Below, in pieces: positions 12,565 through 24,624 of a stretch of 64,000 nucleotides of DNA. The first letter of the stretch is position 1. Each line of letters starts with the position of its first letter. Below the pieces are notes generated by a model. It had not been told where the DNA came from, made no database searches, and saw nothing but the letters and a program-made list of their open reading frames with translations. The translations under genes and the position numbers were made by a program. The DNA is from Atopsyche davidsoni (Eukaryota > Arthropoda > Insecta > Trichoptera > Hydrobiosidae), in contig JAILWY010000012.1 of assembly GCA_022113835.1 (NCBI GenBank), forward strand, positions 2,232,001-2,296,000, read 5' to 3'.

Positions 12565-12800
12565 TTTATAATTTACTTCTTCATTAAGTGCATCTCCTCA
12601 GAGAAGGTTGACGACCATTTCACTGAGCATACACTCATGCTAGTGTTCATGGTTTTCCAAGGGGAAAAGTCTGCGTATTGCTGCTGCACAATAGCATTAT
12701 TATATAATCCTTTCTCTGCAACGCTGTGCCATTTAGATCTGATACTCCATTTGCAGCAAGCTACAGAAATAATAGTAAAAGCCCCCCCTCCCCTCCAGCA
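12565..12800 (+). repeat. Dispersed repeat with CTTCTTCATC head, copy 2
   Basis: Same family as 6385-6682 in plus sense: ACTTCTTCATTAAGTGCATC, then GGTTGACGACCATTTCACTG, GGGGAAAAGTCTGCGTATTG, TAGATCTGATACTCC and GCAAGCTACAGAAATAATAG. It lacks the segment encoding the CCGCAGTTTTATATT block seen in the other two copies. Confidence 0.7.
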
Positions 12801-15800
12801 AGATACTTCAAGATTCCAAGTCCACTACTCCATTACTGATACTTTACACACGCTCAGGGTACACAATGGCAGCCATGCACAAGCAACAGAATGAAGAGGG
12901 CTGGAAGGATGATATAATCTACTGTCCGCTACTTATTAGAACAAATGCAGATTTACAATAAAATAATATACATGCGTCTCACCTGCACACAAAATAATAT
13001 ACAGCAGTAAGTTAATTTTTCAGTTATAGACGGTTTGCGTATGGCTCAGAGGTTGAGTGGTAACTTATCTGTACTCATACATGTATTTCGACAGTGTTTA
13101 AACTTTTTTTTGTAACATTTTAAACACCCTCAAAAAGCCGACAAATAATAATAGCACGCATTTAGTGAGCATCGCGTCACCCGCCCCACTGCCCCCTATT
13201 CTGTGCCGAACATCCCCGAGCATCACCATTGTGCCGGAACATCCCTAATCCTCCCATCTCACCTCGCTGGGCCCGGGCGGGGTGAGACATTGTCCCGCGC
13301 AACCCGTTACTGCTGGCGCTCTCCTGCTGCTCGAAATGCTACATCTATTGTGATGCTGCTTGAGAAGATTGTTCGTATCTGGGTGGTTGGATTTCTATTA
13401 AAGCTTAGACGATTTTTAAACTAATGTAGCTTATCTAGCGGGCTGAGCAATAAGCTTATAACATTTGCTGATATTTTAAACGTCTTCATTGGATAGGCAA
13501 TTTCGTTCAGTCATGAAATGTACTTGGAAATTGGAATGAGACTCCCTGAAAGCACACGTATGGCGCCAAAGAGTTCTAAAATATTTTATTTGTAATATAA
13601 TTAAATAAGTATCACACTTTTACGATCCGAACATTCAATAAATTCACTATCGTTTTATGATTACCGTTAATAGTAAATTGTTTTATTTGATGATAGGTGT
13701 TATATATTTTGTGCATTATAATTATTCTGCACCGTTTACGTGCCTATTTTGAAATTAGGCAAAACTGCCAGTTTATATCGATTTTTCAACGTATTTTCAA
13801 TCAAATAATACATCATCATTTTTCGTTACTACTTAAACCTAAAAATTTGCTGCCGTTCAAAAATCATTATCTTCGCATAATCAAAGTTCCAAAAAACAGT
13901 TAGGATGCTTCGGGTATCTGTTTTGTGCACATCTTCGCTTCACGCTAGACTTAATTCTTTCACTTCTCCACCTTCCATTGTTACACCAAGATCTGGACTT
14001 CAAGAGGCTTAGAGCTTTTGGCTCACACGTCCGAGTGCATCTTCAGCCCGAACAATGCGCCCTTTGTTGCAGAAAAATGCATGCGCAATCATGTCGACAT
14101 AATTGGCAAAAATTACCAACAACAATGTTTCAGATCTCCGACTGCAAACACTGAGAGATTTTTTGTTTATTTGTTCATTTGATTTTTTCTCCGGACTATT
14201 AAATTTGTTTATTTGGCGGAAGAAGGGTGGCTCCTTGATTTATTCGAGTATTTCAATTTAAGGGATAAACGGAAGAATGCCTTGAAATGCTTGAGAATGA
14301 ATGTTTTTGAATGGAATTTGTATTCAAGCGGATTCCTCCGTAAATACTTGCCAACAAAAGGATGCAGACAATCGCTTTAGATTTAAAATCCCTGTAAGCA
14401 AAATGCTTTAGATTAGCATTTAAGTAAAGCTTCTTACATGTTTAGCTAATTTCTTAAATTAAAAAAAAACACCTATAATACCGATACCCATCCTTACACT
14501 CTCTTCTAATAAACTTCTTGTGGTCACGAAAATTTGTGATACATCCATACAATATAAATTAATTAATTAATTCACGTTTTAGTTTGGCTTTAAAGTTCTT
14601 TACTCACCATACAAAGGCATCACCAAAATAACATCTACTATATAAACAATTTATATATATTCATAACACGAGGGACTAAAATATAACCTTTTCTACTATC
14701 AAGAATTTATTGCTGTAGTTTTTAATAATTTGTGTTGCAAACATGACATGAGCAAGTTTTTTAAAACATATTTAACCAAATTATAAATTATCGAGTCTTT
14801 TGTTAACCATCGTATTCACAGTCGATACTTACCCGGATTTAATAAAATAAGGTGATTTATGTAGTCATATTCTCGTCATGGCAAGAATTTTAGATTTACC
14901 TTTACGCACATGAAACCTACTCGCTGAAGCACAAAAAACCGCGTGTTGTTAAACCCATTTAGCTTCTACCTAATTAAAAATGATTCTACTATAAATACCA
15001 CCGATTTCAGGCGGCTCTATAGGAAGTTGAGTACATGTGATTAGATACCCATTGGCTATGGAAGAGGCGTGGGAAACTCCATGGTGGATTCACGGCTAAT
15101 GGACGAGGCTTTGATGGCTGTGTGCTCTTTGTTAGTTACAGTGATGTGGGATTGTGTACAGCAGCGGCGTAAAGTGGGTTCGAAATCTAACAAAGCAGTT
15201 TTATTAAATGATTATAACATATTTTATAATTTTTTTATACAACAAATTAAAAGGTTCAACACTTTTAAAAAATATACACACTGCCGAAATCATTGAGTAT
15301 GAAATGTTATATTATCAAGGCAACAATGAAAAATGCTATTGATGATAAAGACATCTTCTAATATTTTTTTTTTGTATTAAAAAAAAAAAGTAAAGTTTTA
15401 TTATATTGATTTATTTTATGTAGAATTTTCACGTGTAGCTAACCTAAATATTGCATTCATTGAGAAAAATTCGAACAAGTATCATGTTTGTTTCGTTGAT
15501 CACGAAGGTGAGCATTGTCTTGAACGCCGATAAGTCAGGGAAGGCTCCGGCGGAGGAGAGAGGCTTGCGTGCGCGGGGTGGGGGGAGGGCGGGCCTCGGA
15601 GCCCCGCCCCTCCCAGGCCCCTCCCACGCGTCATCACGCTTTTTTTCCCGACACGAAAGAGCGAAAGAAATATTTAAAAATTGAAATAGGATTTACTTTT
15701 GCTGAAATGCACGTATCGTGGTTGTTAATGCCTTATTAAAATACATTACAATTGATTAGTGTAATTAATAAGTTTTTTTTATTTACCATAAGCACTCAGT

Positions 15801-18800
15801 ATACTTATACTTGTGCAATGAAATAATATATATATATATATAAAACTTATTTCATGTAATTGACTCTACTAAAATAAAATAAGTACTCAAATTATCAGTG
15901 TACAAACAGTAGAACATTACTTACCCAAATAAATTCTTATAAATATTTAAAAGTGCATATTTAAGTATTTTTATACTATTTTAATCGATATTCATCCATA
16001 ATAATATAAAGTAATATTCTATTTTTTTGACAGAGACTACTTGGTGAAACTCTATTTTAATATTTTATTTAAGATATTAATATATAATAAGCGCATATTG
16101 CACTTGAGATGAATGAAAGTAAATCGTTCATAAACGACGTTTCTTGATTTATATTTTCAATTTTTAATCAGCATCATTTACTAAATTTTCGATTAAACTG
16201 GAAAACAAATATGTAAAATTACTGTAATAGTATTTTCATATATTTTTTCTATTAAAATAAATAGCTAGTACATGTGTTTGTGACACAACCATAGGATCTA
16301 TGAACGATACCAAAGTATGAATAGGTAAACGACAAGGAGTTTACGTTCGTTTTTTTTTATGAGCGCTTCTCCCTTTCAGTGACATCTTCAAGATAAAAAC
16401 TTTAAACACTTGTATAAGCCAATTTTTTTTGTGGAATTAATTCAGTAAATAAAACACCCGTCATTCGGAACTTTATAAAATTGACTAATGTTTCGTGGAT
16501 AGCAGTGTGGTAAGGTAAGGAGAAGCAATACATAAAAATATTATTTGATTTTGATAATACCAGTCAAGGTGTCTGAAATGAGTCGTAAACATAAAATAAC
16601 CATATTATTATCCAGCCTTGCATGCATTGCTTGCCTTCACCCCACGCCACTGGTGTATAATTTACAGTGTGGAGAGTGTAGAGAAAGTAAGTCGAGCTCG
16701 GAGTGAGGCGGCCTCCCACGGCCTGGCTTTGTTGCGAGGGTCATCAATCATCACATACAGCGTGTTTGATTATGCGCGTCGATATCGAACCTTCGGCCCC
16801 AGCGCTTCTCAACTTTTTTTACTGTACAGACACTATTTTCATCTTATGATCATAAAAAAATATATATTGAAATCAAGTAATAGCCATGCTGCTTTAATTA
16901 TTTCACAGCAAAAGTGATGAATGGATTCGTGTTTAGACATTAAAAATACTTTGATATATTTAAAAATTCTGAATGAAAATTTTAAACTTTTGTTTTTTCA
17001 GAAAATAAAGACTAAATCAAGTGTTATATATATTTAAATAAATACCAAAAATATTTTATATACCTTGGAAAAATAAAATAAAATTTTTTCTTTACAGTGT
17101 AGATAGATAAAAAACAAACACGTGTATATTGATGCGGTGGGCTTGGGAATAACTGAAGTCGAGTAATGGTAATCGAGGATCACGATGTTCTCCTAATCGA
17201 TTACAGGCCAATAAACCACACTGCCAACCGACCTGCAGGAAGGGAATGTGGAGGCGAGCATCTGGGAATGTGAGCAGCTGGAGCAGGAACAGGAACTGGA
17301 ACAGGAGCAGGAACAGAAACGAGGTAATATTCAGCGGATCCATTTACTTTCATTCCAACTCCCTGCATTCTTGAGGAGGTACATAAATATTATTAATTTA
17401 GCTTAATTGAGTTTCGGTGGTCTTTATACGTAGTTAATCAAAAAAAAAACTGAGTAGATTTCTGCGAATATTTTTAACCCCTGTAGCTGGAAGCTACGAA
17501 AAAGAATGCCTTCCTCAAAAATAATCTTATATTTAAAGGCAAATAAAAAAACCTAGCAGATGAAACTGTATTTATTAAGATCTAATATAAAGCAAACCAT
17601 CTCATGAATCTTTGAATGAGTTTAAAATAATTGTGGTATTTGGTTTCACGTCTGTTAGTGAGATAAATGGCTTTCAGTTCAACAAAAACACAATTACAAT
17701 ATATTTCTACTAGGTACTTTGTTTTTATTTTCATCTTAAGAATCGTTAATTTACTTTGAGTAAATTTTTTTGTACATAATTTAATCAGAGTCAACATTTT
17801 GAACCTGTAAGCTTTAAGACCAATAAATAAAAAGTTATGATTCGGAATAGTCGATATTAATCTACATAAAGGACCATAAACCAAGCACATGTACATAATA
17901 ACAACTCATTTTACACTTTGACCATAGATTAGGAAAAGTAATGGAGCATAAACGTCGCGGGCAGCGGAGAAAGGAGGAAGAGGAGGCCGCGGGCTGATTT
18001 ATGCGGCCATTTTGTTTATTCTCGGCAGACATATTGTGTTATGATTAACCATATCCGGTCGTGAACCCGGACAAACAGCTCATAAGCGATTCTTAGAAAT
18101 TTAACATGACGTGAGTATATTTTCCCAATAGAATAATGAAGCCTTTTGTTATCCTAATCTGTAATTAGATTGGAATTCAGAAAACCGCGCAGTCAAATAT
18201 ATTATGAATAAATATTTTTTCATCCTACGTTCCAATAGCTTGCATCATTTTAACTATAATTAACTAATACAACTCATTTACTTATTTTTAAATCACAAAG
18301 AAAGCTAACTTGTAAACTTTTTATGTTTATGGTAATTTTGCATTCAGTGCACACATCTGCTAGATTTGATATTAAACTACTCTAAATTATTGCTATTGAT
18401 ACATTGTCATTGAATTCTTAACGTCTTCATTACAATTCAGTTAGGTAATAATCTCTTCTTGCCCATGTATTTACGAAGCCAAGTATAATACGCGAGTAGT
18501 ACATACATACCTGTGATTCTAAGTATCAATTGTAGTCTAAGCTTCTAAATCTAATAAAAATCCACAATAACCATAGTAATCAAGCACAATAAGCCCGGGC
18601 TTCCGCGGCGAGGCAAAGCGCGGCACAAAAAAACCCCAGAGTCAACAGCGGCCGCACTCCCACCAGCCCCTGCCCAACTATTGCACTCTGCAGCTTTCTA
18701 GTTTAAGTACTATTGGAGAAGCGTACATCTTCCATTCTCAGGTACCATGTGTAAATTTTGAAGCGAATTAAATTCTCAGGCTCCCTGAAAATGTCAATAG

Positions 18801-18889
18801 AGACGAAGACCTAAGATTGAAAAACGCGTAGTTAACAACTCTACACTCGCTTGAGTAGGTGGGTAAGAAAGATAAGTTGTTGAGAAACC
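12801..18889. other. Intergenic DNA with scattered GC blocks
   Basis: GC-rich patches: 13180-13380 (two ATTGTGCC/CATTGTCCC Sox-like sites), 15490-15650 (a GGTGGGGGGAGGGCGGGCC and GCCCCGCCCCTCCC pair that can base-pair), 16615-16800, 17100-17350 (ends in an imperfect GGAACAG repeat at 17270-17325), 17950-18010 and 18590-18670. No gene recognised. Confidence 0.35.
16023..16076 (-). mobile_element. Hammerhead-like repeat remnant (outer end only)
   Basis: TTTTTTGACAGAGACTACTTGGTG, an AACTCTATTTTAATATTTTATT-like stretch and TAAG match the outer end of copies 2 and 3. No core is present. Confidence 0.5.
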
Positions 18890-19400
18890 CTCAAGATGGT
18901 GAGCGAAATAGAACATGACTCTATCCTGGGACAGTCTCACCAATCCGGGTGCACTTCCGATCTCCAGCCACTAGCGCAAATTCCGCATCCACGTGAACTT
19001 CCTTCTCGCAATGCCCTTTTCAATGCCCCAATCAACTGGAGGATGCCATATTTTTTGTTACAAAAATATGCCCAATATATGAGACCTTTCGCTTCTTTAC
19101 CAACGACAAGAGTTCCTTTTCTTTTTCACTATTCCATTATCAATTTTTCGCTTAATAGCTGTCTTGAGTGTCCAAGCTTCGACGCCATAAATGAGAACTG
19201 AGACGACATAACATTTGGTGAATCTCTAGCGAGATTTCAGGTTAGATTATTATATGTACTGCGTGCTGCCTCAAACCTCACTTTAATTTTCTAGTCAGGA
19301 TCCCAGTTCCATTCAACCAGCTGCCCAAATATAGTACCCAAATCTTTTAACTCTCTCCACTACTTTGCTGTCGATGTAGATATTAAAGTTGTTCAATCAA
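18890..19400 (-). pseudogene. Non-LTR retrotransposon reverse-transcriptase C-terminal relic
   Basis: Read on the minus strand and allowing frameshifts, the order of motifs is that of the C-terminal part of RTE/CR1-like endonuclease-reverse transcriptases. First come pieces like FNIYIDSKVVER and AAGWNGT, then a YVVSVLIYGVEAWTL-like block (19140-19200), a KKRKS..GHIF-type block (about 19060-19120), and a WMRDLRQWLEIG-like end at about 18950. It shares this architecture with the better-kept 50429-50695 relic. No open frame survives. Confidence 0.65.
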
Positions 19401-19479
19401 ATTTTAAGAATAACAACAGCTGCCAAAACGTATGTTTACGGGTTTGCTAGTTTCAAAGTGGTGCCATTAACAGCCGAAG

Positions 19480-19700
19480 GTAGTGTAGTGGCTTGTCAAT
19501 TACTAGGCTTGCTGCACGAGCTGGGATTACGGAGTGGCCGGGAAGGTTTCACGGAAGGCCCGGCGCACAAAAAGCGTTGCAGAACGAGCGCCGAGTCGTG
19601 AGGCCGCGCCGGGCCGGGCTACGCACGCGATACGCCACATCAACCGATTGGCGACGCACGTCTTACTGTGTCGCGCGACCGAGCGTTTCATCGAATTGAC
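19480..19700. other. CpG-rich block
   Basis: Dense CpG (GGCCGCGCCGGGCCGGGC, GTCGCGCGACCGAGCG) ending 50 bp before hammerhead-like copy 3. It could be a small CpG island; frames on it are compositional. Confidence 0.35.
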
Positions 19701-19764
19701 CGCGTGAATATTGAGAAATCATATATTTTACGATTTAATTAGTCTACAAATATATCTAGAATTA

Positions 19765-19944
19765 ATATTTTTGAGTAAAATACTTCGTTTTTATTTGTGA
19801 CCGGTTTCGCCAACCTTTCACGTTGGCATTATCAAACAGAGTCACGGTCCCAAGTAAAAACGAACATGTGAAAAATCACTCAAGTATTTTACTCAAAAAT
19901 ATTAAAATGGAATTCCACCATGTACTCTCTGTCAAAAATATTGA
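19765..19944. mobile_element. Hammerhead-like palindromic repeat, copy 3, with 13-bp target duplication
   Basis: A 180-bp insertion flanked by a perfect 13-bp direct repeat ATATCTAGAATTA (19752-19764 and 19945-19957). The minus-sense arm holds GTGACCGGTTTCGCC, the CAACCTTTCACGTTGG stem-loop and CATTATCAAACAG. The plus-sense arm lacks the core and runs ACGAACATGTG...CACTCAAGTATTTTACTC to CCACCATGTACTCTCTGTC. The clear duplication shows that the palindrome is a mobile unit. Confidence 0.88.
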
Positions 19945-21476
19945 ATATCTAGAATTATCAACAGGAAGTCATCTGTGAAATTCGACAAAAATACTTTTTA
20001 ATCATTTTGTTGTTCTTCTGAAGGCATAACAGACATGTAATAAATTAAAACAAAGAATCATTAAATGTATACAGTAAGCTTAAGCTTAAGCTGTAAGCAG
20101 TAAGCTTTTGTAAGGCAAAAACGCTCTTAAACAGAATTTTATATACTCGAGATTTTTTTTTAAAGCAAGTATTATTTGGGTTAGTTTAATTGAGAATCGC
20201 TGAAGTATTATGCACAAAATCATAATTATTATTATTAAGCTCTATACAAGACAACCTGAGAGTAACGGTGAATAACTTGCTCTGCTACCGGCTATATTGT
20301 CACAATAAAATAATATAATAACCTGGACACCGTGACAACATGGTCACATTATATATTCTCTGTAATAATAGTATAAATTAATAGCAGGGATTGAAGGCGC
20401 TTTCTTAGAAATAATAACGTATTAGATTTTAAATTGACATTACTTATCGATTATAAGACATAACTGTTATTCTAAATTATAGAAAACCGACCTAGCAAAC
20501 CGGTCAGTTTAAAAGACTGACAAAAACGCAAACTATGAATACTAATTTGTATTTCAAAATATTATTGATTAGGATTAGTGGATTTGCTGTGATTTGAGTT
20601 GTTAAAAATATTTACTATATCATTAACCTATTTTAATGTGAAGCTTAACGAAACTTTTTGTAAAATTTATTGCTATAGCAAACTGTTTCAGAATATACTT
20701 TTATTAATTATTTTTGAATTTTTTATTGCATTATATCAAAATAGCATGAAAAACATCAATCTGTGCGCCTATACTTATTATGTCAACCATACTAGATTTC
20801 AAAACAGCATATATTAATACAAGTTATGTTTACAAAAAGAGCCCAAATGATTTTCAAAAACTATTAAAAATGTATAGACCCAACACGATTATGACCTAAT
20901 AGGTCAAAAAAATAACTCATAAGGGCACGTTACTCAAATACGTCCAGAGACATTAAATTACGCGCAACATTTATTAATGCGTCAATTTATTTTTTACAAA
21001 ATAGATTACAGTAACTAATAAATAGTAAAGGCTTCTGAAAACAATTTTACACCGAGCGTAAAACATTTATAATATAGTAATATTGTCAATTACACTAGAT
21101 ATCAAACAGTAAGTAGTAAACATCGTAATGAAAATAGATTGAGTCTACTCTAATGTGTATAATTTAAATGATGACCTTTTCAGAGTGTTGTGAAAATCGA
21201 CAGGTAAGTTCCAGTCTAATTGTCCTTAAATACCGACTATCCCAACATCATTACATTCCAACTAATCATTAAATACACATTCATTGCGAATACTACTGTA
21301 TATATTTTATGTAATATTTTTGAACTACTACTAACTACTTAGAGGTATAATTATTTTAATTTCATTAGATTCATTTATTAAATATCATTATTGCTAGAAA
21401 TTTTTGTAAAAGGTATGTAGCGTTGTTTAAATTTTATTAACAAAAAAACACGTAAAGGATTATACAAAAATAACTT

Positions 21477-21605
21477 TCATTGATTCTTCTTCATCAAGTG
21501 TTTGTCCTCAGACGAGGTTGGCGACGATGTTCATGGTTTTTTAAGGGGAAAATAGTGCAGTGGGTCTCGGGGTCCTTCTTCGCCGCAGTTTTATATTGGA
21601 AGGAA
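21477..21605 (+). repeat. Dispersed repeat with CTTCTTCATC head, copy 3 (truncated)
   Basis: TTCTTCTTCATCAAGTG, CCTCAGACGAGGTTGGCGAC and CCGCAGTTTTATATTGGAAG align with copy 1. The copy ends soon after. Confidence 0.65.
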
Positions 21606-23417
21606 ATGGATAATTGGTTAATAATTAACCTTCACATATATTTTTTTTATATTACCACGTATTTCATCAATATGTTTTACATAGTTATTCGCAACGTGCG
21701 TCAGCACATGCGTCTCAGTCTGGGAACCGAAGCCAAAGACTATCATGATAAATCAATTATTGGCAATGGAAGGCGCGCGGTACTGCTTGCCGAGTAACGG
21801 TAGGAGAAGTTTTCTGTGTAATTTCCGATTTGAGCGTTAACATATCAAGCTAAGTACTCCGAGCTTCGGCGAGCGAAACACCTTCATACCGCAATCCAAA
21901 AATAATGAAATTATATAATAATTTAATGTATATTTCTTTAAAGTACGTACAGAGGATTTCCATGCTCATTTTTTTCAGGAACAAAACCTTAGATAAAGTT
22001 TATTGATTAATTTTCCTTGGCCGCCTGTTTGCTGCCGACTGGTTGCCAAATTCGGATGTTTATTTATTATCATTATTGTATGGTGTATTTTTATATTATA
22101 AGTTATCTACGTATGTATAAAACAAAGAAAAAAATTCTGTAATTTATTTTTTGTCATAATAAACGTGTTTGAAAATTATGGTGCTGTTGTAAACGAGGTC
22201 ACAAAGGGTTGTATCAGGTCTACTCAACGACGTATAAAATCAAGCGTTGCTAATTGATGCACTTTCCTCGGTGCAAAATGCACACAGGTGCGCTGCGGCG
22301 CGATGTTATCAGCCAAAGTATGGTTAATTGATGTGTTTATAAACACAAATCTTATTTTAATCGAAAATCAATATTTTTTACGATACATAAAAAATACGAT
22401 GTCTCGGCAGTTGTAAATTTCAAAAAGCGGCAGTATATTATTAGCCTTGACAGGCTGGTTCAATTTGTTCAAGGTTAATTAAATACTTAAATAATCACAT
22501 CAGTATTGAATTCACCTTGAGTAGAACTTTATATTGGAATCACTCAACCGATGATTCAGGATAAAAACCTGAAAAATTCAGTTGCGATTCTATTCGCTGG
22601 AAGCATCTAAATATACAAATTTATTAAAAAATACTGCTTAAATAGATCCATTTACAGGTGTTAAAAATCTTGTGCATATTTGTGTATAATAAATGCAATG
22701 CAAACATCATACCAAGGTGAGAACTTACCGGTCGGTAAGAATCATGAATAAGGCGTTCGGGGAAACACGTCAGGGCGCTCGTATAAATCATACTCATGTT
22801 TGCTCACCCGGCATTCCGTCTTCTCCAAAAACTATTCTTGCTTCTTATCACTTTGCAGTCAGGGATCCGCAACCATTGGGCGATGATATAAACAAGCCTA
22901 AAAACGAATTTATACATTTTAAAAAAATCGATCTTTCGGATAACGGTAAGCTGTTTCCAACTGTATATATTTTTACTTTAAGTTAAGATAAAAGAGTTCG
23001 TATGACTTCCAATATTTCCAATGATATTATTGAAAATTATCATTGGAATCGTCATGTACGCAGCTTGAGATACTGACGTCATTATTTTTTAAAATAAAAA
23101 TTGGTATGTCACATGAAAAGCATCGTGCACCTTAAGAGCGGTTTTTTTTAACAATTTGCTTGTACCTATTGCGAAAAATCGACTGCACCAATAAAAAAAA
23201 ATTCAATGCAGAAAGTTAGATACATCTTTTCTTCTACTATAATTTTTTTTTATTTCTTATAATTTACTTTTAATATGATAAATATGTGTTTTTCCGATTG
23301 AAGTTTCGGGATTGGAGTTTCGCGATGTTCCTGTTCCAAGAATCCTAAACATTTATGACTTTTTTTTTTCAATTGGAATTAAAAGATTAATTATAAACCC
23401 ACCTGTTGGGATTAGTT

Positions 23418-23520
23418 TGACAATTAAAAAAAATTAAATGACACGATTGGACTGCCTCTGGTGTCTGGTTGGCAGTCCATTACCTGGCGAAATCGTGTCA
23501 TTTAATTAATTTAATTGTCA
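23418..23520. repeat. Two-tier inverted repeat (hairpin) of about 103 bp
   Basis: The outer arms 23418-23447 and 23492-23520 (TGACAATTA.../...TTAATTGTCA with ATGACACGAT / ATCGTGTCAT) are near perfect. The inner arms TGGACTGCC (23448-23456) and GGCAGTCCA (23471-23479) are perfect. A 12-nt bulge lies on one side only. It could be a small MITE or a transcribed hairpin. Flanks give no clear target duplication. Confidence 0.75.
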
Positions 23521-24423
23521 CTTTTATATGGTCAAAAAACTCGAATTTGCTATCACCGCTATCTTAACAACTAGAATTTGAATACACCTTGATAATACAA
23601 AAATATGCTTTCACTGCTATATACAAAAGTATATTCATCAAATCGGAGAATTTGGGAAATTGGAAACTAAAGACAGATAACTAAAGCAAGAAATAAAATA
23701 CTGTAAAAATAAGAAATAGTACCTGTCAACAACATGATTTTGTTTTTTCAATCATACACATTTATGTAAAGAAATTATATATATTCAATATTTTTTATCT
23801 ACACTTGTAGTACTTAGAGGAATCCCATTATAATACAAAGTTGTCTTCAAAACTAACTCTACTAAAAAGTGGAAACATCAGTAATCATATAAATTAAAAA
23901 ATTGTATTTTTCGGTGTGTTAAAAAGTGTTTGCGTCCCATTTTTGGGAGGATCCTCGGACAAAAGGATATATTGGACGCACTTGCGTTTTATCGCATCCG
24001 TGCGTTGCGAAATTTCACATCATCCTTCTAATGACCACTCGAGGCCGGTGCGGCTGCAGGGGACCCTGGCCCTTGGTGCCCCCCAGGAGTGCGCGCCCCT
24101 GGACGGGTTTCCCTCGGCCCGGGTGCTCGGCCATGGGAGGTCCATCCGCGCCTCCGGGTGCTTTGTCTGAGGATTACTGTAGATTCTGTGGAATTTATGA
24201 TCAGTTATGATGAAGAGCCTTTCGGAGATTGGATGATGTTTCAGTTCGGATATTTAATAAACCCAAAACCATTTCATTCCATCAAACACACTTTGATGGT
24301 CGAACAAAGGAAATTTTAAAATGAATACGCGTAGATCCCATGAATTTCATGTAGATCGTTTCCGTAGGCCGGAAGACACAAATCATAAAAAAATCACACT
24401 AAAAATTTAAAAATCACTTTTAT

Positions 24424-24624
24424 AGGATGTCCCAAAATTAATGCAAGATTTTAATTTGTCGACATTTTTTGCAGTAAAGTTTTAAAAGGCTGCCAAGCTT
24501 TCATTATTTTCAAAATATTGTTCAATAATGAAGACACGTTGTTCTATCGTGTAACGTTTCATTTTTAATAACCCTAAACTGTCAGCTGGTGTTCCCAAAA
24601 CTTTACGTTAATTTTGGGACACCT
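24424..24624 (-). mobile_element. Mariner-type MITE that keeps the transposase start
   Basis: Terminal inverted repeats AGGATGTCCCAAAATTAA (24424-24441) and the inverse of AGGTGTCCCAAAATTAA (24608-24624), flanked by TATA on both sides. Between them on the minus strand an ATG at 24562 opens MKRYTIEQRVFIIEQYFENN followed by ESLAAF and a stop (24482). This is the first helix of a mariner-type transposase. Everything from there to the 3' end is deleted. It is therefore a ~200-bp internal-deletion derivative of a full mariner-like element, probably the same broad type as the relic at 39.5 kb. Confidence 0.85.

Larger units (their letters stand above)
19958..24423. other. AT-rich intergenic DNA
   Basis: Contains the repeat at 21477, the hairpin at 23418 and a GC-rich patch at 24040-24170. 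A 97-residue frame at 22693-22986 has no recognisable domain and no coding context. Nothing else seen. Confidence 0.35.

Noticed and set aside
17200..17335. Glutamine/glutamate-rich exon (LEQEQELEQEQEQKR) before a GTAATA
   Set aside because: It is an imperfect GGAACAG simple repeat just after an in-frame stop, with no acceptor in frame and a weak donor.
22693..22986. 97-residue open frame on the + strand
   Set aside because: No domain, no codon pattern and no promoter or splice context were recognised. Possible by chance in a window of this size.
23916..24319. Three overlapping frames in a GC-rich patch
   Set aside because: All three frames are open over the same GC-rich bases, which is the pattern of composition rather than coding.
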